Assembly: GCF_021789175.1 (NCBI RefSeq)
Contig: NZ_CP084560.1
Coordinates: 3,658,001-3,722,000 of the forward strand
Source: Arthrobacter sp. FW306-2-2C-D06B
Lineage (GTDB): Bacteria; Actinomycetota; Actinomycetes; Actinomycetales; Micrococcaceae
DNA: 64,000 bases
Direction: 5' to 3'
Position numbers and translations under genes: made by a program. The notes beneath the pieces are model-generated. The model did not search any database and had not been told where the DNA came from. It saw only the letters and a program-made list of their open reading frames with translations. This document shows positions 52,184-62,962 of the stretch, one piece after another (within the stretch, counting starts at the first letter, position 1; every line of letters begins with the position of its first letter).

Positions 52184-52560
52184 ACGCGCGCTCACATATA
52201 TGCCCCTCTCCCCCGACGCGCGCTCACATATATGCCCCTCTCCCCCGACGCGCGCTCACATACAGGGCCAATTGCCGATACGCGCGCTCAGATCATCTGA
52301 GCGAGCGTCGGGGGAGAACACTGCAAAGGTGAGCGGGGGTCGGTCCGGGAGGGCTTGTTTGTGAGCGAGCGTCTGAGGGGGAACGACACAAAGGCGAGAC
52401 GACGGCGAAACGGGACTGCCGCCGTCGGGCGCTAACGAACCGCTGCGGGCACATCGACCGGAACGCTCGCTCAGATATATGGCCAAACGCCGGAACGCTC
52501 GCTCAGATCATCTGAGCGAGCGTCGGGCCGGAAGGGCTTGTTTGTGAGCGAGCGTCGGGA
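52184..52560. repeat. Array of GCTCGCTCA-type palindromic repeats
   Basis: A non-coding stretch of about 380 bases is built from related units. Two identical 32-bp tandem copies (52184-52215 and 52216-52247) and the first part of a third start with ACGCGCGCTCACATATATG. Then ACGCGCGCTCAGATCATCTG followed by AGCGAGCGT (52280-52308), a second perfect palindrome of the same kind at about 52494-52523 (CGCTCGCTCAGAT, ATCTGAGCGAGCG), one more direct unit at 52462, and two half-units GTGAGCGAGCGT (52361 and 52543). The units could fold into hairpins. No gene is seen in the stretch. Confidence 0.85.
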
Positions 52561-52573
52561 GGAGGCGTGGCAC

Positions 52574-52966
52574 TCAGGCCGCGGCCGATACCGGGACCAA
52601 GGCGGGTCGCGGTGTCAGTTGCTTCCGCGCCCAGCGGGCAAGCTTCTTGCCTTTGCCCTTCCACCAGTTGTCCTCGTCCTTATCTTGGTGCCAGCGGAAG
52701 ATGATCATCACAATCACGAAAACGCCCATGGCCACGTCCGCCCAATTCCATTGGATTGCCTTGGCGAGCACACTGACGCCCATGACAAGAATCGACGGCA
52801 CCGCCAAGGTCTTGAAGATGGTGTTGGCGACATAACGCCGATGCGACCGCGGCACGGACACGGCGCGGACCATGTCGAAACACACGCATACCACCACCAT
52901 TGCCTGGCCCAAGTCCATCAGAATGAGCCCGGGCAGCGAGCCGGCGAACATGGAAGCGGATTCCAT
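52574..52966 (-). CDS. Membrane protein of unknown function
   Basis: From ATG 52966 the 130-residue product has three hydrophobic spans (about 12-30 LILMDLGQAMVVVCVCFDMV; 51-66 LAVPSILVMGVSVLA; 72-88 ADVAMGVFVIVMIIF). A charged, Trp-rich C-terminal tail follows (RWHQDKDEDNWWKGKGKKLA). The frame is open further upstream to 53119 and the start is uncertain. No family is recognised. It is flanked by the repeat array and a two-component kinase gene. Confidence 0.55.
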   Translation of the reverse strand: MESASMFAGSLPGLILMDLGQAMVVVCVCFDMVRAVSVPRSHRRYVANTIFKTLAVPSILVMGVSVLAKAIQWNWADVAMGVFVIVMIIFRWHQDKDEDNWWKGKGKKLARWARKQLTPRPALVPVSAAA

Positions 52967-53190
52967 CCCCGCGCTCAACGGACTGCCCCCGTAGCTATCG
53001 GACGCGGAAAGGACACAACAGGATTGCAGGAAACACACATACGAATGACCCCCAGAGATCAGGAACTGCATTGAGACCAACTGCGTTCCATTCAATCTGG
53101 CGGCTCCGGGGCCGGTCACGAGTAATGGGTACTCTACTTTGCGCGGCTGACTACTTGCACGGCGGGCAGTTACCCGGTCCGGCGGCCGGC

Positions 53191-54891
53191 TTAATACACT
53201 GCCGGGGCTTCTGTCTGCGACGGTTCCGGGGGCGAACCAGCCGGCAGCGCCACAGTGAAGGTGCTTCCAGCGCCGGGCTTGCTGCTGCAGGAGATGCGGC
53301 CGCCATGGCGTTCCACGATGGACTTGGTAATGGACAATCCAAGTCCGACGCCCGGAATCGCGGCCTGACGGGCGGCGGTTGTCCGAAAGAACCGGGTGAA
53401 AATCCTGGCCGACTCGTCCTTCGTCATGCCCATCCCCGTGTCCTTCACTTCAAGCCGGACCCATCCGTCGTTCCGCTCTGCCCTGATCGTCACGAGTCCG
53501 CCACCAGGCGAATACTTGATGGCGTTGGATACCAGATTGTCCAAGGCCTGTCCCAGCCTCAAGGGATCGGCGTTCGCCCACAGGGGTGCGGGAACGTCGG
53601 CGACGAGGCCCACGTGGGCGGCGTCGGCCTGCGCTCGTGCAGAAACCAAACTGTTTTCGACCAGCCCGGCCAGATCCGTGCGCCGCAGATGCACGCTCTC
53701 TACCGCCGCAGCTGACGAGAGCAGATCCTCCACTAAGGCCCGGAGCCGCTCGGCATTCCGCTCCGCAACTTCCAAGCCAAGCCTTGTTGCTGGTTGGAGT
53801 TCTTGGGCGCCGCGCAGCACAAGATCGATGTTGCCCAGGATCGATGTCAACGGTGATCCGAATTCGTGCGAAACGTTGGCAACCAATTCGTCCTTGGCCG
53901 CGAGTGCATCGACTACATCCGTCACGTCCTTGAAAACGATCACCGCACCCGCAAATCCGTCGTCGAGCTCGCTTTTCATACTCCGTGCGGCGGTTGAGAC
54001 GGCCCGTTGGTCGGTGCCGGCGCCGAACCAAAGCAGATAGTCCGAAAATGTTTCCCCTTGAACGGCCCTCCGAACAGGGCCCTTTTCAAGCTGAATCGGC
54101 GTCCGCCTGTCTTGGCCGAAAACCAGCCAGTCTTGTTCCGCGGGCCCTCGCGAGCCTTCCGCGGGCATTGCCATCTTGAGGAATGCCTTTTGTTGGTTGT
54201 TGATCAGGAGGGTTTCGCCCTGCGAATCGACGGCGACAATTCCGACGTCGATCGTGTCCAGGATTGTCTTGAGCAGTGTTTCCCGCTCCCTGCTTGCAGC
54301 CAACAATTGCCGCAGGGCCTGATCCCGCTGGCTTACCCTCCGTTGCTGGAGACGTGCATTTGAGCCAGCCAAACGAATGGAGACTGCCATTGCGAACATC
54401 ATGAGGGGCAAAAGCAGCACCGAAGAAATGTCCGACGCAGTGGGACGGGGCAAGTGCGAAACCACTGGTGGAAACGCAATGACGAAAGGACCAACAAAGC
54501 TGAGGATCAGGCTTGTCTTGGAAAGCATGCCCGAGGCAGACAACCAGATCACCGGAAAGATAGCCAATGTGATGAGGCCGGGTATCGCGCTGAAAGCGCC
54601 GTTTCGCGTGAACCAGAGGGCAACAAAATCTAATATAGGGATCGTCAGGCTTGCGCTCGGTGCCATTCTCTCCCAAGGGACCAGCAAGCAGCCCAGGAAC
54701 AGGACGCCGTGGAGAACGACTCCGGTAACGAACAACCAATTTTGGGTTAACCCCGGCCAAACAGTAGGTGCCGCGATTGCCAAGCCCGCGATGATGAGCG
54801 TTAGCGGCAATTCACAGACAGCCAGCCGGGCGCGAGGCGTGAGTTTCCTGAAGAAACGGGAGGCCGCGCGGAAAAATGGCTGCTCACTCAA
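53191..54891 (-). CDS. Membrane sensor histidine kinase with PAS-like domain
   Basis: About 566 residues. Six hydrophobic spans in the first 200 residues are followed by a coiled segment, a PAS-like region (ILDTIDVGIVAVDSQGETLL), a HisKA domain and a complete HATPase. The phospho-histidine is in ANVSHEFGSPLTSILGNIDL, the N-box near LGQALDNLVSNAIKYSPGGG, and the G-boxes in LEVKDTGMGMTK and IPGVGLGLSITKSIVERHGG. I prefer TTG 54891, behind AAGGAAGGG; ATG 54924 has no ribosome site. The divergent OmpR-type regulator at 55143 is the likely partner. Confidence 0.9.
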   Translation of the reverse strand: MSEQPFFRAASRFFRKLTPRARLAVCELPLTLIIAGLAIAAPTVWPGLTQNWLFVTGVVLHGVLFLGCLLVPWERMAPSASLTIPILDFVALWFTRNGAFSAIPGLITLAIFPVIWLSASGMLSKTSLILSFVGPFVIAFPPVVSHLPRPTASDISSVLLLPLMMFAMAVSIRLAGSNARLQQRRVSQRDQALRQLLAASRERETLLKTILDTIDVGIVAVDSQGETLLINNQQKAFLKMAMPAEGSRGPAEQDWLVFGQDRRTPIQLEKGPVRRAVQGETFSDYLLWFGAGTDQRAVSTAARSMKSELDDGFAGAVIVFKDVTDVVDALAAKDELVANVSHEFGSPLTSILGNIDLVLRGAQELQPATRLGLEVAERNAERLRALVEDLLSSAAAVESVHLRRTDLAGLVENSLVSARAQADAAHVGLVADVPAPLWANADPLRLGQALDNLVSNAIKYSPGGGLVTIRAERNDGWVRLEVKDTGMGMTKDESARIFTRFFRTTAARQAAIPGVGLGLSITKSIVERHGGRISCSSKPGAGSTFTVALPAGSPPEPSQTEAPAVY

Positions 54892-55142
54892 AGTCGAGAC
54901 CCTTCCTTGGAGATTCGCGAGCATTTACTGATCCACGCGATTCCCGAAGGAACCGCCCGGAGTCCACTATTCCCCCAAGGAACCACAATACGACGACCCG
55001 GACGATCAAACTGGAAGTTCGGAGCCACGCTAATCCACATATTAGATGCCAGATGGCTTTAATGCTTGTATCGTGAGTATTTGGGTGGCATTTACCGCAT
55101 TGCGCTGGGCTGTGCGGCGATGTGCGCCCTCAAGGATGTCCA

Positions 55143-55985
55143 ATGAGCGAGCCTGGGGTAGCTGTAGTCATTGAGGATGACGAAGACGTACGAAATCTGG
55201 TTGACGCCATCCTCAAAGAAGCTGGATTTGTGGTGCACTCTGCCGCCACCGGACGCGAAGGCGTGGAAGTGGTGCGGGATCACCATGCCTCCGTGGTGAC
55301 GCTCGACGTCGGGCTTCCGGATATGGACGGCCACGAGGTGCTCCGTCGGATTCGGCAATTCAGCGACGCATATGTCGTGATGCTGACGGCCAGGCGCGAC
55401 GAGCCGGACACGCTGACGGCTTTCCTCACCGGCGCGGACGACTACGTCAAGAAGCCGTTCTTGCCTCGCGAATTGAGGGCCCGGGTCACTGCCATGATGC
55501 GGCGGCCACGCGCGGAAGGCAGGCTTGCGTTGCCGGAGGAGGGTTACGGGGGTTCGGCCCGTTCGGCCGGGCCCGACGGCGGTTCGGCCCGTTTTGACGG
55601 GGGTGCTTACAGGGCCGGTTCAGCCGGGGCCGGTTCGCCCGGGGCCGAGCAAGCGGTGATCAAGCACAATGGCTTGGCCCTGAACTACAAAACACGCACG
55701 GTGACGCTTCAAGGTTCGGCCGTGACATTGACGAGAAGCGAGTTCGATCTGCTCTTCGACCTGCTTCGGGCCAAAGGCGAGGTGCGGACGCGCGCCGACC
55801 TCGTGAGGGCAGCGCGGGGCGACTACTACGACGACGATGCGTACATCAGCGACGCCGACGAACGCGCCGTAGAGACCCACATCGGGAACCTACGCCGAAA
55901 GCTTCGCGAAGATCCACAATCGCCGCGCTTTCTACAGACTGTCCGGGGAGTCGGCTATCGGCTGACCCCGAAAAGATCGGATTAG
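55143..55985 (+). CDS. OmpR/PhoB-family response regulator
   Basis: The 280-residue protein has a receiver domain with E11-D12-D13 and phospho-acceptor D55 (VVTLDVGLPDMDGHEVL), lysine in DDYVKKPF, and a winged HTH (LNYKTRTVTLQGSAVTLTRS, RAVETHIGNLRRKLREDPQS). Between them is an unusually long Gly/Ser/Ala-rich linker of about 45 residues with repeated GGSAR elements. It starts at ATG 55143 behind AAGGATG. It is divergent from the histidine kinase and adjacent to an HPt-like gene and the tad cluster, which are candidate targets. Confidence 0.92.
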   Translation: MSEPGVAVVIEDDEDVRNLVDAILKEAGFVVHSAATGREGVEVVRDHHASVVTLDVGLPDMDGHEVLRRIRQFSDAYVVMLTARRDEPDTLTAFLTGADDYVKKPFLPRELRARVTAMMRRPRAEGRLALPEEGYGGSARSAGPDGGSARFDGGAYRAGSAGAGSPGAEQAVIKHNGLALNYKTRTVTLQGSAVTLTRSEFDLLFDLLRAKGEVRTRADLVRAARGDYYDDDAYISDADERAVETHIGNLRRKLREDPQSPRFLQTVRGVGYRLTPKRSD

Positions 55986-56017
55986 GCGAGCCGACGTCGG
56001 ATTAGGCGAGCCGACGT
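55978..56017 (+). repeat. 20-bp perfect tandem duplication at two gene ends
   Basis: CGGATTAGGCGAGCCGACGT occurs twice in direct succession. The first copy contains the TAG stop of the response regulator and the second touches the stop of the opposing HPt-like gene (56017-56019). It is probably a recent slippage duplication. Confidence 0.9.
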
Positions 56018-56472
56018 CAATCGTTCCGGAGGACGTAACTGTCCTTTAGTTCCTGGACAGTCAAGTGCCCGCATTCAGCAAGTTCCTTGAGCAGGGGCCG
56101 GGCCTCACGCAATTCACGTTTTCGAATGCGTTCCTCCATTTGCGCTGCAAGTACTGCGAGGCGAACACCGCCAACCATGACGGAAGAAGTCCGGAGGCTC
56201 AGCACCGCGTTTAGGGCCGCGGCCACGTCGCCGCGCTCGACGGCGGTCGCCAGGATTTCGTATCGCTTGGCCCAGAGTTTTGCGAAGTCGCCGGCAAACG
56301 TGCGTGCGACCAGCGGATTGTCCACTTGATCTTCCAGGAGTTGGAACTCCGCGAGGTCCAGTATGGGATGTTCGGTAAGCGGGACGACGGGCAGCCCATT
56401 GGAGTCGTCGACCGAGCCCGGATGGCTCGGATCTGAATCCTCGTTGACCTCGCTGGAACCTGAACTGAACAT
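56017..56472 (-). CDS. HPt-like protein lacking the phospho-histidine
   Basis: The 151-residue protein has an acidic Ser/Pro-rich N-terminus and a helical domain resembling histidine phosphotransfer domains (LLEDQVDNPLVARTFAGDFA, RYEILATAVERGDVAAALNA, SLRTSSVMVGGVRLAVLAAQ). In HPt proteins the motif is H-x-L-K-G-S-S; here the aligned residues are L91-S-L-R-T-S-S, so the phosphorylated histidine is replaced by leucine. It may act as a non-phosphorylated partner of a kinase or regulator. It is convergent with the OmpR-type regulator. The family match is by pattern only. Confidence 0.6.
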   Translation of the reverse strand: MFSSGSSEVNEDSDPSHPGSVDDSNGLPVVPLTEHPILDLAEFQLLEDQVDNPLVARTFAGDFAKLWAKRYEILATAVERGDVAAALNAVLSLRTSSVMVGGVRLAVLAAQMEERIRKRELREARPLLKELAECGHLTVQELKDSYVLRND

Positions 56473-56597
56473 AGCCCAATGCTACTTTCTGAATTCCGGA
56501 AAAACCGAACTTATGGCTATCTTAAGGAAATCTTAGGCCTTTCTTGACTTACCCGGTTTCATCGTCCGCACCCAATTCAGAGAATGCGCTATTGCGC

Positions 56598-57482
56598 TTA
56601 GCCTCCACTGAAGGTGGCTATGGCGTTGATGACAGCCGGCCCCAGGATGGCGATGAACAGCACGGGGAAGATAAAGAGGAGAAGCGGGAAGAGAACCATC
56701 ACCGGAAGCTTCATCGCCTTCTCTTCGGCGCGTTGTCGGCGCTTGACCCGCATCACCTTCGCCTGGACCCGCAGGACCCGACTGATGGCAATGCCGTATG
56801 TGTCTGCCTGAATGACGGCCTGCACGAAGCTTCGAAGCTCCGGAACGTTGGTGCGTTCAGCCAAGGCCAGATAGGACTCGCGACGGCTCCGTCCAACCTG
56901 CATGTCCTGCAAAGTCCGCACCAGCTCCTCGGCCAGGGGCCCCTTCCCATTTTCGCCTGCCCGGGCCATGGCTCCTTCAAAACCTAGGCCCGCCTCGACC
57001 GATATCAGCATTTGGTCCATGGTATTTGCGAGTTCCAATTGCAAGGCCTTTTGACGCTCTTGTCCTTTGCTGTACAGCATTAGGTCCGGGATAAAGTATC
57101 CAAGCAGTACAACAAATATCCCCACGAGCTTAAGTAATCCGCTCGAGCTGTTAGCACTGATCAAAAACCCAAAAAGTGCGCCGAACAATCCGAGCAGGGG
57201 TTTGGCTGCGAGGACGCGCCCCAAAGGGAGCGACGGCGGACGGCCTGCCAACGAGAGCAACCGATCGAGCTTCTGGACGTAACTGACGGGGGTCAGGCGG
57301 TACCCCATGAGCTCGAGTGCACCACCACGATTTTGTGGACCGGTCTCGGCAATGTCTTGACCCCGAGTCAAGAGCACCCGGACGGCACGTTGGGCTTTGC
57401 GGTCAACCGACAGGAATGACCAGGCAAGGTAGGCGATCGGCAAAGGAACCAGGAGGAGGGAGACAAGGAGGGAGGGATTCAC
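56598..57482 (-). CDS. tadC: Flp pilus assembly protein TadC (inner-membrane platform)
   Basis: The 294-residue protein has the T2SSF/GspF fold: N-terminal span, two spans near 100-135, and two at the C-terminus (LPVMVLFPLLLFIFPVLFIA). The cytoplasmic core contains ELANTMDQMLISVEAGLGFE, ESYLALAERTNVPELRSFVQ and AVIQADTYGIAISRVLRVQA. TadC and TadB form the platform for pilus polymerisation. GTG 57482 lies behind GAGGTGA, 8 bases after tadB, and is the last gene of the tad operon. Confidence 0.9.
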   Translation of the reverse strand: MNPSLLVSLLLVPLPIAYLAWSFLSVDRKAQRAVRVLLTRGQDIAETGPQNRGGALELMGYRLTPVSYVQKLDRLLSLAGRPPSLPLGRVLAAKPLLGLFGALFGFLISANSSSGLLKLVGIFVVLLGYFIPDLMLYSKGQERQKALQLELANTMDQMLISVEAGLGFEGAMARAGENGKGPLAEELVRTLQDMQVGRSRRESYLALAERTNVPELRSFVQAVIQADTYGIAISRVLRVQAKVMRVKRRQRAEEKAMKLPVMVLFPLLLFIFPVLFIAILGPAVINAIATFSGG

Positions 57483-57490
57483 GGGTCACC

Positions 57491-58423
57491 TCAAAACTTC
57501 AAGTCGATGATCTTGCGCATCCAGAGACCGCCGATCGTCATGAGAATGACTGACAAGCCGATCATTCCCCAACCAAGCGGATGGGTGAACATCACGTTCA
57601 TGTAGCCGGGGTTGACAAGCAAGAGCATTGTGACGATGCCGAACGGAAGCGCCATCAGGATGTATCCCGAGAACTTTCCTTCCGCGGCCAAGGATTTGAT
57701 ATGGCCCTTGATCTCGCTGCGTTCGCGTATGGTCTCGTTGACTTGGTCCAAGACCTCCGCAAGGTTTCCGCCCACCTCGCGGTTGATTTGGATGGCTTGC
57801 GCTATCCACACAAAGTCCTCGCTCCGCATTCGCTCCGCTGTGTCGGTGAGCGATGCCTCAAGATCGCGGCCAAGGCTTGTCTCCGTAATAATCCGGCGCA
57901 TTTCCTCGGAGGTCGGACTGGCAGATTCCGTGGCGGCAGCGTCGATGGCACGGAGGATGCTGTGCCCTGCCCGTAAGCCCCCAGCCAGTAGTTGGAGGGT
58001 GTCCCCCAGCTGTGCATCGAACTTCGCACGCCTTTTGCCGGCCAGGGAGCTCACGATGAGCCGTGCCACGAAGGGCGCCGGGATAAAGAACAGGAAGGCC
58101 ACCAACGGACCGCCGATGACCAGCCCGATCAAGGCACCCACGAATGCACCGGCAATGACAAGGATGAAGAAATCCGCCTGGCTCATGCGCAGCCCGGCAT
58201 TCTCCAGTTGTTCCCGGTTGAAGAGCCGGACGTTGCGCCTGGTCAACACCCCATGGACTGCATCGGCGGCAGAACCTGCAAAACGCGTCAGCTGCGAGCC
58301 CGCGCCTACGTGGTAGGGACGCCGTCGATCGAACGGAACTTCCGGGGTTTTCGGCAAGATCACGGCCACACCGAGGAGCAGGATGGCCGAAAACATCAAG
58401 GCCATTCCGGTCAAGAGGATCAT
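57491..58423 (-). CDS. tadB: Flp pilus assembly protein TadB
   Basis: The 310-residue protein has the same T2SSF domain as TadC (KFDAQLGDTLQLLAGGLRAG, ESASPTSEEMRRIITETSLG, VNETIRERSEIKGHIKSLAA) with spans near the N-terminus, at 110-150 and at 245-300. A long open frame reaches 58621, but ATG 58423 behind AAGGACG and 7 bases after the tadA stop is the natural start. It anchors the TadA ATPase at the membrane. Confidence 0.9.
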   Translation of the reverse strand: MILLTGMALMFSAILLLGVAVILPKTPEVPFDRRRPYHVGAGSQLTRFAGSAADAVHGVLTRRNVRLFNREQLENAGLRMSQADFFILVIAGAFVGALIGLVIGGPLVAFLFFIPAPFVARLIVSSLAGKRRAKFDAQLGDTLQLLAGGLRAGHSILRAIDAAATESASPTSEEMRRIITETSLGRDLEASLTDTAERMRSEDFVWIAQAIQINREVGGNLAEVLDQVNETIRERSEIKGHIKSLAAEGKFSGYILMALPFGIVTMLLLVNPGYMNVMFTHPLGWGMIGLSVILMTIGGLWMRKIIDLKF

Positions 58424-58430
58424 GTTCCGT

Positions 58431-59956
<1,526 letters not shown>

Positions 59957-59957
<1 letters not shown>

Positions 59958-61150
59958 TAGACGACGACCCTTCTGTGCAGTTTGCGCTGCGCTGTGGCAC
60001 GCCACGCGGGATTGAAGCGCTCGACAAGTTGCTTGAGTCCCTTGACGGCCGGATCCTTCACCGAGTCCTGGAGCACGGGAATGCCGCGGTTGGTGGAGAA
60101 CGCTACGGCCTTCGATCGGGGGATGCTTACGTCAACCGGGGCGCCTACGGTGGACTCGACGTCCTGCACCGACAGGCCCGACTTGGAATCAGCCATGTTG
60201 AGCACCACATGCCGGGTTTCCGGCAGGAGGTTCAGCCTGCGGAGAATGTCCAGGCCGGAACGGAGGCCCCGGACACTTGGAACGTCCATGCCGGTCACCC
60301 AGACGGCGTCCGAGCATTGCTCGAGGGCAGCCAGCCCGATTTCGGGCAGTCCGGGTGCCGTGTCAACAACCACGTATTGGAACTCTTGTGCGAGCTGTTC
60401 GAGGAGCCTACCGACTTGTTCCGGAGAGATCTCGTCTGCTTCGACGGGGTCCTTTGGCGCGCACAAAGCATAAATGCTTGCCGGGTGGACAGTGAGAAAT
60501 GCCTTGAGCACCAGGGAATCCTGGCTGGCCGAGGGAGTAACGGCATCGGTGACAGTATGCTCCGGATTGAGGTAGAGCCCGGAGGCGACGTCACCGAATT
60601 GAAGGTCCAGATCCACGATCACCACGCTCATCGGCGCGATCTTGCCCAACCCCACTGCGATGTTCGTGGCGATGGTCGTCTTGCCCACGCCGCCTTTGGG
60701 GGAAAAGACGCCGATCACCAAACCCTTCGGGGAGCCGGATTGCTTGGGTTCCCCGGTGCGCTGCCGGCTCGCGAAAGACTGGCACGCGCGCTCAAGCATC
60801 ACCCGTATCTGGGCCAGGTCCGCATCCGGACTCATGATGTCGCGGATACCGGACCGCATGGCTTGGAGGACAAACGCGGGATCCAGTTCACTGACAAGGA
60901 TGACGCTCAGTTCCGGCAACTGCACATCGAAGACGGTGGCCAGGCGCAGGGCATCTTCCACGGGCACGTCGGGTCCCAGAATCAACACTTCGAGTTGTTC
61001 CTGGTTGAGCGCGCCGAACAGTTCTGCTGGATCAGCCGGCAAAATGCTCGTGAAGAAGGTTTGCACGCTTCCGGGCAGGCCACCCGCAACAGCTTGTCGC
61101 AACCGCTGGTCAAAATCGGTATTGGGCGTAATCAGGACAAAGCGGCTCAC
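59957..61150 (-). CDS. cpaE: CpaE-like pilus localisation ATPase (receiver-like + ParA/MinD domain)
   Basis: The 397-residue protein has an N-terminal receiver-like domain without obvious phosphorylation sites (FVLITPNTDFDQRLRQAVAG, LEVLILGPDVPVEDALRL). A deviant Walker ATPase of the ParA/MinD type follows: FSPKGGVGKTTIATNIAVGL, VVIVDLDLQFGDVASGLYLN and YVVVDTAPGLPEIGLAALEQ. CpaE-type proteins place or organise tad pili. It starts at GTG 61150, overlapping the cpaB stop (GTGA). Confidence 0.92.
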
Positions 61151-61896
61151 TTGTATACCCCGCTCTGCTGCATGAGGGTGGGGCCACTGTCTTTGGCATC
61201 CAACGGCTCTTTGCTCAGCCAGATCTTGGCGTACTCGGCGGCGAAGACAATCTTGGAGGCATCCACATCGCTCACGGCGACGGTCAGCAAGAGGGAACCG
61301 GTGGGAAGTGCGCTGTCCTTGGAGCCGGGCGCACCGGAGGTGGGATTGGGCGTCGCTTGCGCACTCGCGGCTGTTTGGGGAGCGCGTTGGACCATCGTCA
61401 CAAGAACCTTGTGTATCACCAATTCGGTAGTTGGCTTGTCGCTCGACATGGAGATGAATATTCCTATGTGGTCACCAGGAACCAGCAGTCCCCCGACTAC
61501 CCGCTGGGGTTCCAATTGAAATGAGACCTCCTGAAGCCCTGCCGGCACCTTGACGTCTCCAGGAGTCTTGAGCGCGTCCGGGGCCACCAGTCTTTCCGAC
61601 ACCAGCGTCTCGCCAGGGACGAGGTCGACGGCGGCCACCTTGCCTTGTGCGTCCCCCAACGTGTGTAACGCTGTCTTGGGGACGGCCGATCCCGGCAGTT
61701 GCTGGGTATCGAGGGAATCCTTCATAGCGTCAACAGAGGTGCCGGCCGGGATGGCCGTCTTGACCACCAGGACGTCAACGGGTGCCAGGTTCTGGACTGC
61801 CCGTTGATCCGCGCCTTGAGCGTAGGAGAAGACAAGAATCACCCCAACGAGCGCCAGCACTGCCGCTGCCGACCCGGCCAACAAGCGTGACTTCAC
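61147..61896 (-). CDS. cpaB: Pilus assembly protein CpaB/RcpC-like (SAF domain)
   Basis: The 249-residue protein has a signal/anchor (LLAGSAAAVLALVGVILVFS) and a SAF domain (DVLVVKTAIPAGTSVDAMKD, LVPGETLVSERLV). A RcpC-type stretch (GLQEVSFQLEPQRVVGGLLV followed by PGDHIGIFIS) comes next. In diderms it guides the pilus channel; in this monoderm it may bind the wall. GTG 61896 follows AGGAGTTGTAA. It overlaps the cpaE gene. Confidence 0.88.
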   Translation of the reverse strand: MKSRLLAGSAAAVLALVGVILVFSYAQGADQRAVQNLAPVDVLVVKTAIPAGTSVDAMKDSLDTQQLPGSAVPKTALHTLGDAQGKVAAVDLVPGETLVSERLVAPDALKTPGDVKVPAGLQEVSFQLEPQRVVGGLLVPGDHIGIFISMSSDKPTTELVIHKVLVTMVQRAPQTAASAQATPNPTSGAPGSKDSALPTGSLLLTVAVSDVDASKIVFAAEYAKIWLSKEPLDAKDSGPTLMQQSGVYK

Positions 61897-61930
61897 TTAC
61901 AACTCCTGTGCTCAAAGAATGGATGAAAAG

Positions 61931-62962
61931 CTAGGGGGTGAGGCGCACAATGGTGGCCCCGTAGGCATCTACCGGGCCCAGCGAGTAGCCATCTGCCAGC
62001 GAGACGTACTTGATGAAGCTCCCGATGATTCCGCGGCAGCCTCCGGTGCAGGCAAGAGCATTGGAGACGTCGGAATTCGTGTTACGGAAACTGTCCGGAA
62101 GACTGTTGTTGCCACCGCTGAATTTCCACCCAGTCACTTTGAATGCTGCGAATGACACGAGATGGTAAACAGCCCCGGCTCCTGTACCTGTTGCGACGTC
62201 GAAAACCGGGAGCAGCACGATGACATTCCCACCAGCGGTGAGCGTGTCACCCCATTTTTGAAGCGTCGCTAGACAGTTTCCCGGCATACTGTTCCCCGAG
62301 GAGTTGCCGGCTTCGCTGGTGGCGAGGTTGATCGTGCTGCCACACAATCCGGCATCCTGGGCGAGCCAGCCGAACCCCCCAGGCACCACAGCCCCGGATG
62401 GGCCGTAATTGCAGCTGGGATTGGCACCGGAGCTGTGTTCCTGAAGAAGCTGAAGCGCTCCGCCGATGTATCCCTGCACTTGGCAGATGGAATACGCGAG
62501 TGGAAAGGCGGTTCTGCCGGCGACCGCGCTCCCCCACTGAACGCTGGACGTGGTCAAGACATTCGTGCTGTTCATGCCCAGGACGCGCGCAAAAAGGAGC
62601 GAGACGGCGTTCGGCGCCCCGCCTGCCTGCTGGGCCCCGGCGGTCACAGTGACTTTCCGGTTTGTCAGGTCCAGATTGATCGACTTGATGTTGTTCAGGC
62701 CATCGTTTGCGTTCTTGTTTGCGATGTCGCTGGCGATGGGGGACGTGGTGGAGCAATTCGGATCGCTCGTACTCGCGGCGCACTTCTGCGCCACCGCGAG
62801 GGCGGCGGCGTCGGATCCGTTCTGCACTTGCGCCCTTTCCGAGTACAGCATTCCTGCATCCACGGCGAGGGCGGCAAACCCGAGCAGGACCACCAACAAG
62901 AGCGCGACAAGAACCGCAATCGCACCGCGCTCGCCGTCGTCGTGGGTCATCAGCCGCCGCAT
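61931..62962 (-). CDS. TadE/TadG-like pilus assembly protein
   Basis: The 343-residue protein begins with a Flp/TadG-type N-terminus (DDGERGAIAVLVALLLVVLL, GFAALAVDAGMLYSERAQVQ) that forms the exported helix. A Gly/Asn/Ser-rich extracellular domain with six or more cysteines follows (KCAASTSDPNCS, CQVQGYIGG, LACTGGCRG). Such proteins are minor pilin-like or tip components. It overlaps the tadE gene by 13 bases. There is no clear von Willebrand metal site, unlike some TadG proteins. Confidence 0.85.
   Translation of the reverse strand: MRRLMTHDDGERGAIAVLVALLLVVLLGFAALAVDAGMLYSERAQVQNGSDAAALAVAQKCAASTSDPNCSTTSPIASDIANKNANDGLNNIKSINLDLTNRKVTVTAGAQQAGGAPNAVSLLFARVLGMNSTNVLTTSSVQWGSAVAGRTAFPLAYSICQVQGYIGGALQLLQEHSSGANPSCNYGPSGAVVPGGFGWLAQDAGLCGSTINLATSEAGNSSGNSMPGNCLATLQKWGDTLTAGGNVIVLLPVFDVATGTGAGAVYHLVSFAAFKVTGWKFSGGNNSLPDSFRNTNSDVSNALACTGGCRGIIGSFIKYVSLADGYSLGPVDAYGATIVRLTP

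Noticed and set aside
52184..52260. Short tandem repeats considered as a CRISPR array
   Set aside because: Two identical 32-bp units are directly adjacent without unique spacers and belong to a palindromic repeat family; no cas genes nearby.
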